Below are positions 45,918 to 56,850 of a DNA stretch of 64,000 nt, piece after piece. Within the stretch, counting starts at the first letter, position 1; every line of letters starts with the position of its first letter. The notes under the pieces are model-generated. The model saw only the letters and a program-made list of their open reading frames with translations, did no database searches and was not told the origin of the DNA. Source of the stretch: Gambelia wislizenii (taxonomy: Eukaryota > Chordata > Lepidosauria > Squamata > Crotaphytidae); assembly GCA_030847615.1 (NCBI GenBank), contig JAUMIR010000005.1:209606645-209670644 (forward strand), read 5' to 3'. Position numbers and translations under genes: made by a program.

Positions 45918-46907
45918 GGCTGTGTTTACATAAGCAAATACTCCCCTAAATATACCGCTAAGATTGCTCATTGTTCCTATGGATCAAGCCATAGTTTCAT
46001 CTCATTCAGAAGGGGGGGAAGTCAAAATACCCAAATGTAGCATGACAGGAGATGTCGCTACTTTTGCCGATTTATTTTAAAAGTAGCGCTACTCAGCGCT
46101 ATTTTGGCAGTGTGAACTACCTACCGAGATATTTTTTAAAAATGTCCCTTGTTGGAAATTGGTGCCAGGTGGGCAGTGACAGGGGAGTGATTTTTGCCTT
46201 TTGCCTGCTCATTTTTTTTTAAAAAAAAGATAGGCAATGTGCATCTCCTCAGGAGCATTTTTGTTTTCTTGCACAGGAAGCAATGGCATCAACACCCATG
46301 GTCAGAACCAAAAAGGGTGGCCGTGGCATCGCTTGGGGACATGGGGAAACTCGGTTATGGTTATGCATCGGTTATGGCAGCAATTAACAGTTGTCCCTCC
46401 TCCCCCTGCAAGAAATGCAAGGGGTGCTGCCCAGGTGCTTGCTCTATAAAAAAAAGGCATTAATATATTAGTGGGAATAGTTTGGGTATAGCGATGTATG
46501 CAGAGATTTCACAGGTTATCCTTTGAAAGAATTATAGTAGTTTATTAATTTGTATAGTATGAATACCAAACTTTGCATTGATTTTTTTTACAAACACGGC
46601 CATGCACATGTAATAGGATACTTATGTGATTTTATATCACAACACCAGACATAAAAAATAAATTGTAGTGTGTGTAAAATATCTGTCTGCACCAAACTTT
46701 TTAGGTGCAATAAAGAATTTTTCCCACCTGTCAAACCAAACTGCTACTTAAACTTTTATTTTTGTAACAAAACTTAAGTAAAAAATTCCTTAAGAAACAC
46801 TTTAACTCTTGGGAAGAACACATTACTGATTAGCAATACTTAGGGTTTAGGAAGAAGATGAAAATCTTTCCAAAAAAGTTGAGTTTCTTCCAATTTAAGT
46901 GCAGCAT

Positions 46908-47558
46908 TCACATTGCCCATGTGGGTTCTACGTAATCAATTGTGGTCGCACAAAAAAAGTACAATGCGTTACCTAGTGCAGGTGGGGGTGGAGGTGGAGG
47001 TGCCTCTGCCTCCTCCCGCACAGGACCTCCTCCATCTTCTACTGGCTCAGCAGCAGACTCGTCAGACGATGAGTCTGCCGCCTGTGCTGCCCTGCACGCA
47101 CGCCCATGCATCCCTGTCAAAACAGTTACATGTATTTTTAAGAATACTGGCTGCATATTATGACTTCCAAAGAACAAAGGATGTACATATTTTACACTTA
47201 CCAGCAGGACGCCGATCCCTCCAGTGTGGCCTCCCCCTGTTACCCACAGGTTCTGCATCTGTGGGTAAAAGGGAGAACGCTGGCGGGGGGGGGGGCTGCC
47301 ATCATAGGCCTCCATGGCCTCGAAGAATTTGGCTTTTAATATTTTAAATTTAGACCGGCACTGCTGTGCCGATCTGTTAAAGCTGGGCCTGTGCAGGCTG
47401 GTGGCCGCCGCAGAAAAGAAGTGGTGGTTCACCCTTTTGGAGGAGTGCATAATTCTCCTAGGATACCCCTCCTGCTGGACGAGGTGTTCCAGGAGGAAAA
47501 TGGTCTCCTGGGACCTCCAATAGGTGATCTGCCGGGGTTCCATTCTGCAAGCGGCCAT
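46908..47558 (-). pseudogene. Harbinger Myb/SANT-like DNA-binding protein
   Basis: The partner protein that helps bring Harbinger transposase to the nucleus and the element ends. Residues about 10-85 form a Myb/trihelix-like domain: TYWRSQETIFLLEHL, then SLHRPSFNRSAQQCRSKFKILKAKF-type (here split by LHRPSFNRSA and QQCRSKFKILKAKFFEAM). The C-terminal part is acidic and Pro-rich (ADSSSDESAAEPVEDGGG). The apparent uninterrupted 216-codon frame is misleading. A C-run at 47285-47295 (plus-strand G11) has lost one base relative to the frame that gives PTDAEPVGNRGRPHW. An 88-nt intron (47201 to 47114, donor GTAAGTG, acceptor TTTTGACAG), if retained, puts the frame back. A spliced mRNA would be frameshifted. 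Confidence 0.75.
47114..47201 (-). other. Intron in the Myb-like gene
   Basis: On the minus strand it begins GTAAGTG and ends TTTTGACAG, 88 nt. Removing it joins GCTG to GGATGCATGG in the frame that carries the acidic C-terminal region. Confidence 0.62.
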
Positions 47559-48343
47559 GCCAGCACTGACAACAAAAGCTCAGTGCCTTAAAACCACTCT
47601 TCCGGCGGTTAGTATAGACCCGGCTCCTTACACGTTGGGATTTTTAAAATTTAAACGTTGCAAGTTGCCCCCAGTGACACTTTTAAATGTTTTGGTGTAT
47701 TGATACTTATGTCTGCTAACTATGCTGGAAAGACAAGACATGCATGCCCATTCTGCAACAAGTATACAGCCACTTGTACTTCCCAGTTAAAAAAGACAAT
47801 TTATTACATTGTAAAGCCAACTAAGTTTATTTTTTGAAAAAGTAGCATGCACACTGACGGGCTGCACAGGTTTAATAACAAACATAGTTTCATTTTGTTT
47901 TGAGAATCACAGATATATCCTTAAAGGAACAAAATAATCTGCCATAACTTGAACAACTGTACTTTTAACCTATCTGCACCTGTTCCCCCAAAAATAATTA
48001 GCTATGGCATTGTGCACAGCTTCTCCCTTGTCTTTTTTTTTTTTTTTTGCTCCAAATGTACTAGTGGTGCCCCAAGGGTGTGAAGAAAGTAGCGGTTAGA
48101 CCTATACCGATCAGGGTTAAAATTTTCTCCTCTGATCTCACAGTAATTGTGCAGTATAACATATGCTGCAATGATGGAGCATATGTTTTGTTCTGCTACC
48201 TCAAGGGGTATTTTTAATGCCCTCCACCACACCTTGAGATGCCCAAAACTCCGTTCGATACAATTTCGAACTTTATTATGAGTTTTATTGTATAGAACTT
48301 GCTTTGGATTTAATCGCACCCCCCCCGTATGGAGTCATAAGCC

Positions 48344-48447
48344 ACTTTCTAATGGGGTATGCTCCATATGCAAGCACCAATGGAGGAATCTGGACACTTT
48401 CTAATGGGGTATGCTCCATCTGCATCACCAATGGAGGAATCTGGACA
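48344..48447. repeat. 52-bp tandem duplication inside the transposase
   Basis: ACTTTCTAATGGGGTATGCT starts at 48344 and again at 48396. The copies differ by one indel and one substitution (GCATATGG versus GCAGATGG). Confidence 0.95.
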
Positions 48448-48737
48448 CCGTTTATTCGTATGGTAAGGTTATGTGGAACATAGATTTCTGCCTCCATTGC
48501 TTCAAAAAATATAGAGTTTTACAGCATGCGTGCATCATGCACCTTGCTGTTCCAACTGATCTCTGTGTCCACAAACAGTCCTCTATGGTTGCAAACTCCT
48601 TGAAGTAATACAGAGTAACTATTCTTCCTATTAATATAGTCATTGCCTTGTCTCACAGGTGGAACAATCATAATGTGGTATCCATCGAGCACAGCGATCA
48701 CATGGGGGTATCCCATTTTTCCAAATCCTGCCATTTT

Positions 48738-49142
48738 CTGTAACAAGGTGGGAAAAAAACCTTATGTGATCACTACACAACATCCCTTTTTTAAGTCATC
48801 GGCAGAGTACAAACTAAAACAAATAGTCACATCAGTATTATAATGTCAGTTTTGACAGCAGAAGCTCTTTATAGCAATATCAAGCAGGTAAAACAACAGA
48901 TCATTGCTTCAGAGTTACAACAGCTCCTTCATTTTTAAAACAAGCACATGACTAACAGGATACCTAAGATATCATCAGGTGGGAATTTTTTTATTCCAGA
49001 CCCATACTGATACATGCAGGTGAATTTATTCTAAGTTAGTAGAGAAAGTGCAAATTTGCTTTTCCTGTGAAGTGCAGTATCACATTTATTATCATCAGTA
49101 CTTATTGGTAAACCTCCTACTTTTAACAATTTGAACACCTAC
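48738..49142 (-). other. Intron in the transposase gene
   Basis: The minus strand reads ACGAG/GTAGGTG at the donor and CTTGTTACAG/AAAATGG at the acceptor; 405 nt. Splicing joins GDPNE to KMAGFGKMGYPHV in frame, matching the usual order of Harbinger motifs. Confidence 0.68.
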
Positions 49143-50143
49143 CTCGTTTGGATCTCCTGGATACACGGCTTTAAAGAGAAAAACATGCTCCATGGTTAAC
49201 ATGACCTCCTCCATAATTTTTGACACTGTAGCTCTACCTACTCCGAACAGATGGCTGGTGGTAAGAAAGGAACAGCGATGTCCGAGAAGCCAGATAGCGA
49301 TTGCTACACGCTTCTCTGGGGGGATAGCTTTTCTCATGTTAGTATCAGACTTCTGTACATGGGGTCGCAGAAGTTCAACCAGTTTGATAAATAGCATTCT
49401 GTCCATTCTAAAATTTGAGAACCAGCATTGGTCAGGGCACACCATCAATTATGAATTTCTCCCACCACTCCCTTGATCTAGGATACTCCCAAAATAATCT
49501 GGTTCTTTGAGATCCTCTTAACATCTCTGCTTGCATAGATGGTACAATCTGAGAGGTAGCGAGCATGTCATTTTCTGAGGCAATGCGTAGTTTTCTTCTT
49601 CTATAGCCTTTGTGAGATCCATAACTCAATCTCAGTCCCTTGCTACTCCACTTTGATTTTCTAAAGCGGTATAAACATAAATTCTCCTCTAAGGCCCTCA
49701 TAGTAGACCATATGAGAGAAAACAAAAATAAGCAGGATTTTATAATAGCGAACGGCTCCATCTAATTATCCCCCATTGTGCAGCCAGGTGGGAGATGATC
49801 AAACAAAGGTGAGATGGCCAGGCCAATGAGATAGCTACAAAAGTAAACAGGAGTTGACCAATAGGAATCCCTGCAGCAGGAAACCCAAAAGGAAGTACAT
49901 GGTGAGAAAAGGTCATGTGTGCTTGATTGAAAGGGATACCTGAAAGCAACGTTTGGCAATGGGAACAGAAAAATAGTGGCACTACCTATTACGGTACATT
50001 TTTTACCTCGGGATATATTACAGTGTAAACTAACATCTCGGATAAACAGACACAGGAATAAATGCCATGTAAATTGCGGGACAATTTCAGAATTGCGCTA
50101 ATGTGCAATTTTGCATAACAAATCCTCTCGTGTAACCGAACCC

Positions 50144-50663
50144 AAAGAGATTAAGACTTTGGGACTAATGGTAAGGTACAGGGATGCTGTCTGCCTCACC
50201 TCTTCTAGGGAAAATAAGGACAAAAAGTTCCAGACTCCCTGCTTCCCCTGACCATCCAAGACTCAGAACACCATCTGTATTGTGAGTAGGATATGAATGT
50301 TCAGCTAGTTGTGTTAGGGTTTATGTTTCTTTTAACCTCAGCTGAATATGACCTTGGCTGTTTGTAACTGTAAATACTCCTAAGTAATGCCTGAAGGAAA
50401 GTGCCTTCATGTGTAAGATACTCTTTTGCTAATGTAAGATTGTTTGCTTAGAATGAAAGCTTTCCTTTAAAGACCTTCTCTTTTCTAATCTCTCTTCACA
50501 TGCCTTAGCTCAGTCTGCACGTATGCATATAGGATTCTCATCATCCACAGGAGGGGGAAGGGAAAGTCTCTGCAGAGTCAAGAGGTGGAAAAATCCCAAG
50601 TTAAGTACCTCTGCAATGTCCCATTAGTTACTGAGTCATGTGGGGCAAATCAGTGGGTGGTGG
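50144..50663. other. No gene recognised
   Basis: Nothing recognisable. Confidence 0.5.
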
Positions 50664-51125
50664 CAGCTAGATGATCTTTAGGGATCCCCCTCCAACTCAA
50701 GAGCAGGCATCTCTTAACCTTCTCTTCTCCATGTTAAACAAATGCACCTCTCTTATAGGACATGGTTTCCAGACCTTTCACCATTCTGGTCACCGTCCTC
50801 TGGACATGTTCCAGCTTGTCAGCATCCTGCTTGAATTGTGGTGCCCAGAACTGGACACAGTATTCCAGTTGAGATCTGACCAAAGCAAAACAGAGTTGTA
50901 CTATTACTTCTCTAAATCTAGACACTATATTCTTATTGATGCAGCTTAAAATCACATTGGCTTTTTTAGCTGCCACATCACACTCTTGACTCATGTTCAG
51001 CTTGTGGACTCCTAGATCCCTTTCATGTGTACTGTTGGCAAGCCAGGTGTCACCCATCCTATATCTCAGCATTTCATTTGTAATGCCTAAGTGTAGTACC
51101 TTAAATCTCTCCCTCTTGAAATTAG
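50664..51125 (-). mobile_element. CR1 LINE internal fragment
   Basis: The minus strand (51072 to 50734) encodes YRMGDTWLANSTHERDLGV, KLNMSQECDVAAKKANVIL, CINKNIVSRFREVIVQLCFA, SQLEYCVQFWAPQFKQDADK and [18 protein letters not shown], the post-RT part of CR1 ORF2. VLVD of the long copy is missing before HKLNMS. It lacks the CR1 3' terminus, so it is cut on both sides. Confidence 0.88.
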
Positions 51126-51254
51126 AAATAACACAATGGTCAGTGAAAAATATTGCATTAAAAATGCTTCCATTAAAATACAGTCACAAAAATGTGTACA
51201 TTAGAATATCAAAATATCAATGAATTTCTGAGCAGCAGCAGAAGAAAAAAGGAA

Positions 51255-51460
51255 CCATTCGTACTACAGTGTTATAGTGCTATTGTTCCACTTCAACTAC
51301 CATAGTTCTGTCCTATGGAATCTTTGGGCTGGCATTTTAGAAAGGGACATTTAGGATTCCCAGCCAGAGTGCTCCAATGTCTTACTACACCATAAGCTTC
51401 AGGATTCCATGGCAGTTAAAGTGCTACAGCTGTGTAGTGTGGATGGACCTAAAGTCTCTC
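51255..51460. mobile_element. Palindromic hAT-like MITE family B
   Basis: CTACAGTGTTATAGTGCTAT with CACTTCAACTACCATAG at the left pairs with ATTCCATGGCAGTTAAAGTG and GCTACAGCTGTGTAGTGTGG at the right. The GGATTC words around the centre are also inverted. Confidence 0.6.
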
Positions 51461-52558
51461 AGCCCAATAAGGAACTTGGACCAGATGAAAATGCCAATGG
51501 AATTCAGAGAAATGCAGCAAAAATGGAACAGATGTTCACATCCCTAGCCTTGAACAATGGACTCAGTTTTCAAGGATGAATCAGGAAGTTTGCTTTAACT
51601 GAGAGCTCCTAATCACTCCAAGCTTTGGTCTCATCTAAATATAAATTTGGTAAAGCTCAGCATCAAAATTCACATTCTCTCTGCAATTTTTTTTTTCAAA
51701 TACAACAAGCATAACACAAGTGTGACCTGTAATAAAATGTTCTAACGTATCTTCATTTCCAAACAGCAATACTCCTGTTCAGGATTCTAGATACTGTGCT
51801 GATTTCCAGGGCACTCTGATCTTCCTCCATTCTGTTAATGTCTCTCCCCCACCCTGCCACTTTTCCAACTGCTGTTCAATATCCCATAGCTGCTGATCAT
51901 GCTCAGGTGTCACTGGGATGTTTTGCAGGAGAGTTTTTTATTGTCGTCGTCGCTTTTGTATTTGTAAACAACATTTCTTTTGTACTTCTGAGCTCTGATA
52001 CTGCTACTCCCTTCTTGTTTCTGACAGACTGCCATTTTAGTTCCAATCTTGCCAACACTTACCAGAGCCAACTAGAGACATTTTGTTGCCCAAAGGGAAG
52101 CAGCAAATGGTGATCTTCACCAACTCAAGCCAAGTTATATAGTATTCAAAGCCAGCCAGGTTATTTTAGCGCTCTCCCCATTGCTGACAATTATACACAT
52201 TATATTACTAACATACTGTTCCTCTTTCATGACACCCCAAATTCACTGTCTCTGGCAGAGCCTTCATTCTCCTTAATGCTAGAATTGTCTCTGGCAATTA
52301 TAACATGAGCTCATTATTGGAGGGAGCAATTCTTTAGTGGGATACATTCCACAGAATAATTTTACTCTCAGATAAATGTTGGCTAGTGCATTCTGTATTG
52401 TAGCTCATAAATGTTGTCTTTACGGTCCTTTGGAGACAACGAAAGTATCCATATTTGTTAACCTTTTGTAAAGGACTCAAAATTAGTTTAACCCCCCACA
52501 ACTCTGAAGCGTAGGTAGTTCCCCCCAACCCCAGTGGGTTTACAAAAAGATTCCATGC
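51461..52558. other. No gene recognised
   Basis: An ORF-like plus-strand stretch at 51838-52113 has no recognisable domain. Confidence 0.5.
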
Positions 52559-52640
52559 TCATAGAATCATAGAATTGCAGAGTTGGAAGAGACCACGAGG
52601 GCCATCCAGTCCAACCCCCCTGCCACGCAGGAAATCACAA

Positions 52641-55553
52641 TCAAAGCATCCCCGACAGATGGCCATCCAGCCTCTGTTTAAAGACCTCCAAGGAAGGAGA
52701 CCCCACCACGCTCCGAGGGAGTGTGTTCCACTGCCGAACAGCTCTTACTGTCAAAAAGTTCCTCCTCATGTTGAGGTGGAATCTCTGTTCCTGGAGCTTG
52801 CACCCATTGCTCCGTGTTCCAGTCTCTGGAGCAGCAGAAAACAAGCCTGCTCCATCCTCAGCGTGACATCCCTTCAAATACTTAAACAGGGCTATCATAT
52901 CGCCTCTAAACCGTCTTTTTTCCAGGCTAAACATACCCAGCTCCCTAAGTCTCTCCTCATAAGGCATTGTTTCCAGATCTTTCACCATTTTAGTTGCCCT
53001 TCTCTGGACACGCTCCAATTTGTCAATATCCTTTCTGAATTGTGGTGCCCAGAACTGGACACAGTATTCTAAGTGAGGTCTGACCAAGGCAGAATAGAGT
53101 GGCACTATTACTTCCCTTGATCTAGACACTATACTTCTATTGATACAGCCCAAAATTGCATTGGCCTTTTTAGCTGCCGCATCACACTGTTGGCTCATGT
53201 TCAACTTGTGGTCTACTAGGACTCCTAGATCCCTTTCGCACGTAGTCTCATTCAGCCAGGTCTCTCCCATCCTATATTTATGCATTTCATTTTTCCGCCC
53301 TAAATGCAGTACTTTACATTTCTCCGTATTGAATTTCATTTTGTTAGCTTTGGCCCAGCTCTCCAGTCTATCCAGGTCATTCTGAATTTTGATCCTGTCC
53401 TCTAGGGTATTAGCTACTCCTCCCAATTTGGTGTCATCTGCAAATTTGATAAGTATGCCCCTAATTCCCTCATCTAAGTCATTGATAAAGATGTTGAATA
53501 GCACTGGGCCCAGGACAGAACCCTGTGGCACCCCACTGGTCACATCTTTCCAAGACGAAGAGGAGCCACTGCTGAGCACCCTTTGGGTTCGGCCGGTCAA
53601 CCAATTACAAATCCATTGAACAGTTAACTTGTCTAGCCCACATTCTACAAGCTTGTTTGCAAGAATGTCATGGGGAACCTTGTCAAAGGCCTTACTGAAA
53701 TCAAGGTATGCAATGTCCACAGCATTCCCTTCATCTACCAAGCTGGTAACTTTATCAAAAAAAGAGATCAGATTAGTCTGGCATGACTTGTTTCTCTGAA
53801 ACCCATGCTGACTTTTTGTGATTATGGCATTGCCTTCTAAATGTTCACAGACTCTCTGTTTAATGATCTGTTCTAGAATCTTCCCTGGTATTGATGTCAG
53901 ACTAACTGGACGATAGTTGTTGGGATCCTCTTTTTTCCCCTTTTTGACGATGGGAACAACGTTTGCCCTCCTCCAGTCTGCTGGGACTTCTCCTGTTCTC
54001 CAGGAGTTCTCAAATATTATTGCCAATGGTTCTGAGATTATATTTGCCAGCTCTTTTAATACTCTTGGATGTAGTTCATCTGGTCCTGGAGATTTAAATT
54101 CATTTAGATTAAGAAGGTATTCCTGTACTACCTCTTTACTTATTTTGAGCTGGATTTCCCCTATTGTGTCCTCTGTTCAATTCTCCTCAGGTTGGTCCTC
54201 CTTTTCCTTTTCTGAAAACACTGAGGCAAAGAAGGTGTTGAGTAATTCTGCCTTTTCTCTGTCCCCTGTTAGCATTTTGCCATCTTCTCCACGTAGCGGC
54301 CCTATCATTTCCTTCTTCCTCCTTTTGCTGCCGACATACCCAAAAAAACCCTTTTTATTGTTCTTAACCTCCCTAGCAAGCCTGAGCTCATTCTGCGCTT
54401 TAGCTTTTCTGACTTTACTCCTACATGTGTTCGCTATCTGTTTGAATTCTTCTTTGGTGATTTCCCCCCTTTTCCATTTCCTATACATGTTCCGTTTAAA
54501 ACTTAGCTCCATTGAAAGTTCTTTAGTCATCCATCCTGGTTTCTTGAGACACCTCCCATTTTTCTTCCTCAATGGTACTGTTTGAATTTGTGCCTTCAGT
54601 ATCTCCCTTTTGAGAAAGTCCCATCCGTCTTGAGGTCCCTTCTCTTTTAGTATTCTTGACCATGGGATCATCCCCAGTATTTCCCTGAGTTTATTGAAAT
54701 CAGCTCTCCTAAAGTCAAGAATGCGTGTCTGACTATGCCTGGCTTCTCCTTTCCATTGTATAACAAACTCCAGGAGAACATGATCACTCTCACCTAAGGA
54801 TCCCACCACTTGCACCCCATTAACCAGGTCGTCTCTGTTGGTTAGGATCAGATCTAAAATAGCTGACCCCCTTGTTGCCTCTTCCACCTTTTGGACCATG
54901 AAATTGTCTTCCAGGCATGTAAGGAATTTGCTAGACCTTGTAGTTTTGGATGAGTTAGATTGCCAGCAAATATCAGGATAGTTGAAGTCACCCATCACTA
55001 CTACATCTCTCCTTTCTGCATGTATGTTCATCTGTTCTAGAAAGGCAACATCCAATTCCTCCATCTGATTTGGGGGTCTGTAGTAGAGTCCCACAATAAC
55101 ATCCCTGTTGTTTCCCTCCCCTTTAATTTTTATCCAGATGCTCTCCACCTGGCTTCCAGTATTGATGTCATGGATCACTTCACTGGTGTAAATATCCCTG
55201 ACATATAATGCTATTCCTCCTCCTTTCCTGTTTGGCCTGTTTCTCCTATAAAGGTTATACCCCTCTATTCCTACATTCCAATCATGAGACTCGTCCCACC
55301 AGGTTTCAGTAACGCCTATTATATCATATTTGTTTTGTAGTGCAAGGAGTTCAAGTTCATCTTGCTTATTTCCCATGCTCTGTGCATTAGTGTAGAGACA
55401 TCTGAGACCATGTGTTCCCTTTACTTGATCCCTGTGCAAGTTTTTTTGCCTCCCACTGTTGGGTCCTTGCGCTGTTTGCCTTGTTCCCTCTATGACAGTT
55501 TGACTATTTTCTCCAGCCCTTTTGCCTTCCAGAATACTGTCTCCCTCCCCCAT
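52641..55553 (-). pseudogene. CR1 ORF2: endonuclease-reverse transcriptase
   Basis: About 970 codons, single frame. The likely start at 55553 lies just after ORF1; the frame stays open upstream to 55712. Endonuclease: [77 protein letters not shown], so all catalytic landmarks are present. The linker ends [17 protein letters not shown] and is followed by TGA at 54177-54179; the frame continues directly with EDTIGEIQLKIS and [104 protein letters not shown] (catalytic FADD intact), then ERDLGVLVDHKLNMSQ and the C-terminal FKQRLDGHLSGML. The lone stop may be a CGA to TGA deamination. Confidence 0.92.
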
Positions 55554-55558
55554 TTGAC

Positions 55559-56533
55559 TCAGTTTAAAGCCCTCCTGATCAAATTCTTGAGTCTGTTGGC
55601 AAAAATGTTTCTTCCAACTGTTGTAAGATGCACCCCATCTCTTGCCAGAAGTCCCCCCGCATGGAAGCGCAGTCAATGATCCAAGAATCCAATTTGTTCT
55701 CGGCGACACCATCTACGGAGCCAGTTGTTTACGTTGGCTATTTTCCTCTCCCTTCTTGGACCATGCCCTTCAACTGGCAGAAGAGACGAGATGACCACCT
55801 GTGCGTTCATTTCTTTCAGCTTCCTCCCCAGGGCCTCATAATCTCGTCTGATCTTGGGAAAGCTGTGCCTTGCAGTATCATTGGTTCCCACATGGACCAA
55901 AAGGAAGGGGTAATGATCCGTAGGCTTGACAAGTCTTGTCAGCCTCTCGGTCACATCACAGATCTTTGCCCCAGGGAGACAACACACCTCCCGAGTCATC
56001 TTGTCAGGCCCACATACCACTGCTTCTGTACCCCTCAGCAAGGAGTCCCCCACCACCACCACACGCCTCCGCTGAGGCTTCGCAGCTGCTGTTCCTTGCG
56101 GTGGTCCTCTCAAGGTCCCCTGCTCTACCCCTGAAGTCTGTCCATGCTGTTCTTCCTCGTCCTTGATAAGGGAAAGGGCTTTGAATCGATTCTGTAGCTG
56201 CAAGCTGCTGGAAGAATCCCTGGATTTTCTTGTTCTGTGTGTGACATTCCTCCAGCTGTCTACTTCCTGTGTCTGTGAAGTGACCCTCTCCTCCACAGCC
56301 ACTTCCTCTGTGCGGTCCCCATCCAAGACTGTTCGTTCTGTTCTGTCCAGGAAAACCTCTTGCTCACGAATCTGTTGAAGTGTAGCTACCCGTGTCTCCA
56401 GCTGCTGTACTTTCTCCTCCAAGAGGGCTACCAGCTTGCATTTGGTGCATGTGAAGTTCTCCACGTCTGTAGACAAGAATACAAACATCGCACAAGTGTT
56501 GCAAGTGACTGCTGCAGTCCCCTCAGTGTCCAT
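55559..56533 (-). pseudogene. CR1 ORF1: zinc-finger, coiled-coil and SGNH esterase-like protein
   Basis: Starts at 56533. Residues 11-32 carry a C-x2-C ... C-x2-C pattern (C11, C14, C29, C32), followed by a coiled coil at about 34-60 (LVALLEEKVQQLETRVATLQ). A linker with NRFKAL follows, then an SGNH-esterase-like domain: VVVVGDSLLRG (GDS at 162-164) and HVGTND (216-219). A TGA at 55673 interrupts after GFLDH; the frame then continues about 37 codons to 55559 and includes the last esterase block (ARDGVHLT) with the expected catalytic Asp and His. The premature stop would thus remove the active-site end. ORF1 proteins of this type bind RNA and membranes in other CR1 lineages. Confidence 0.9.
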
Positions 56534-56850
56534 GATGAGAGCTTTTAGGTAATCTAAGAACTCTTAGTTAACGCTGAGAATGCTAAGCTGTACTTTTAGT
56601 TCTGCTGTATTTTTGTTTGGTTACTGAAATTCGCGCGCCGTTAGGCTTGCGCCTCTGGCTCTTGAGGGTAAAAGGGCAAGGTCAGAAGTTCAAGCCCCTC
56701 AGCAACAAGCAGCCTCTCCCAACAGTTTTTTTAAAAAATTCAATCTCCCCAGTCAGAATGGCTGTCCAGAAGTTGCTTCCTTCTTCTCCCTGGCAGGAAA
56801 CTGGCAGGAAACTTGCTGTCCAGAAGCTGCTCTCCTTTGCTGCTTTGTAA

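Larger units (their letters stand above)
48002..49761 (-). pseudogene. Harbinger DDE transposase
   Basis: Exon 1 (49761 to 49143): a basic N-terminus, RLFWEYPRSREWWEKF, one frameshift near 49440, then WFSNFRMDRMLFIKLVELL and the helix-turn-helix-like FGVGRATVSKIMEEV. Then an intron of 405 nt (49142 to 48738; donor GTAGGTG, acceptor GTTACAG). Exon 2: GYPHVIAVLDGYHIMIVPP with the first catalytic Asp, RQGNDYINRKNSYSVLLQGV, FVDTEISWNSKVHDARML, then a TAA stop at 48519 where CAA (Gln) is expected. After the stop: NGVQIPPLV, a 52-bp duplication covering the second catalytic Asp (GDxAY reads AYGAY), MTPYGG, an extra G in a G8 run, and finally KTHNKVRNCIERSFGHLKV with the catalytic Glu. Inactive. Confidence 0.88.
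45918..50143 (-). mobile_element. Harbinger transposon with transposase and Myb-like genes, decayed
   Basis: A 4.2-kb span holding both genes characteristic of Harbinger elements, same strand, transposase upstream. Candidate imperfect ends are GGCTGTGTTTACATAAG (45918) and, inverted, GGGTTCGGTTACACGAG (50143), agreeing at about two thirds of positions; AA lies outside both. Ends are less certain than content. Noncoding parts include AT-rich 3' sequence (46450-46900) and a leader (49770-50140). Confidence 0.75.
52559..56850 (-). mobile_element. CR1 LINE, nearly full-length
   Basis: About 4.3 kb with the terminal word TCTATGATTCTATGA at its 3' end (52559), a 3' UTR of roughly 80 bp, ORF2, ORF1 and a GC-rich 5' leader. 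The leader contains a short internal duplication around GCTGTCCAGAAG (56760 and 56815 regions), which may be its promoter; the 5' limit is approximate. ORF1 and ORF2 are separated by 5 bp (TGA GTCAA ATG). Each ORF carries one nonsense codon and no frameshift was noticed. It is the best-preserved LINE of the window and therefore among the youngest. Confidence 0.93.

Noticed and set aside
51838..52113. Plus-strand frame with a hydrophobic segment (FFIVVVAFVFVNNISFVLL)
   Set aside because: AT/T-rich composition explains the hydrophobic run; no homology, start context or splice context supports a gene.
55362..56378. Plus-strand frames opposite the CR1 ORF1/ORF2 junction
   Set aside because: Shadows of the minus-strand CR1 coding sequence.
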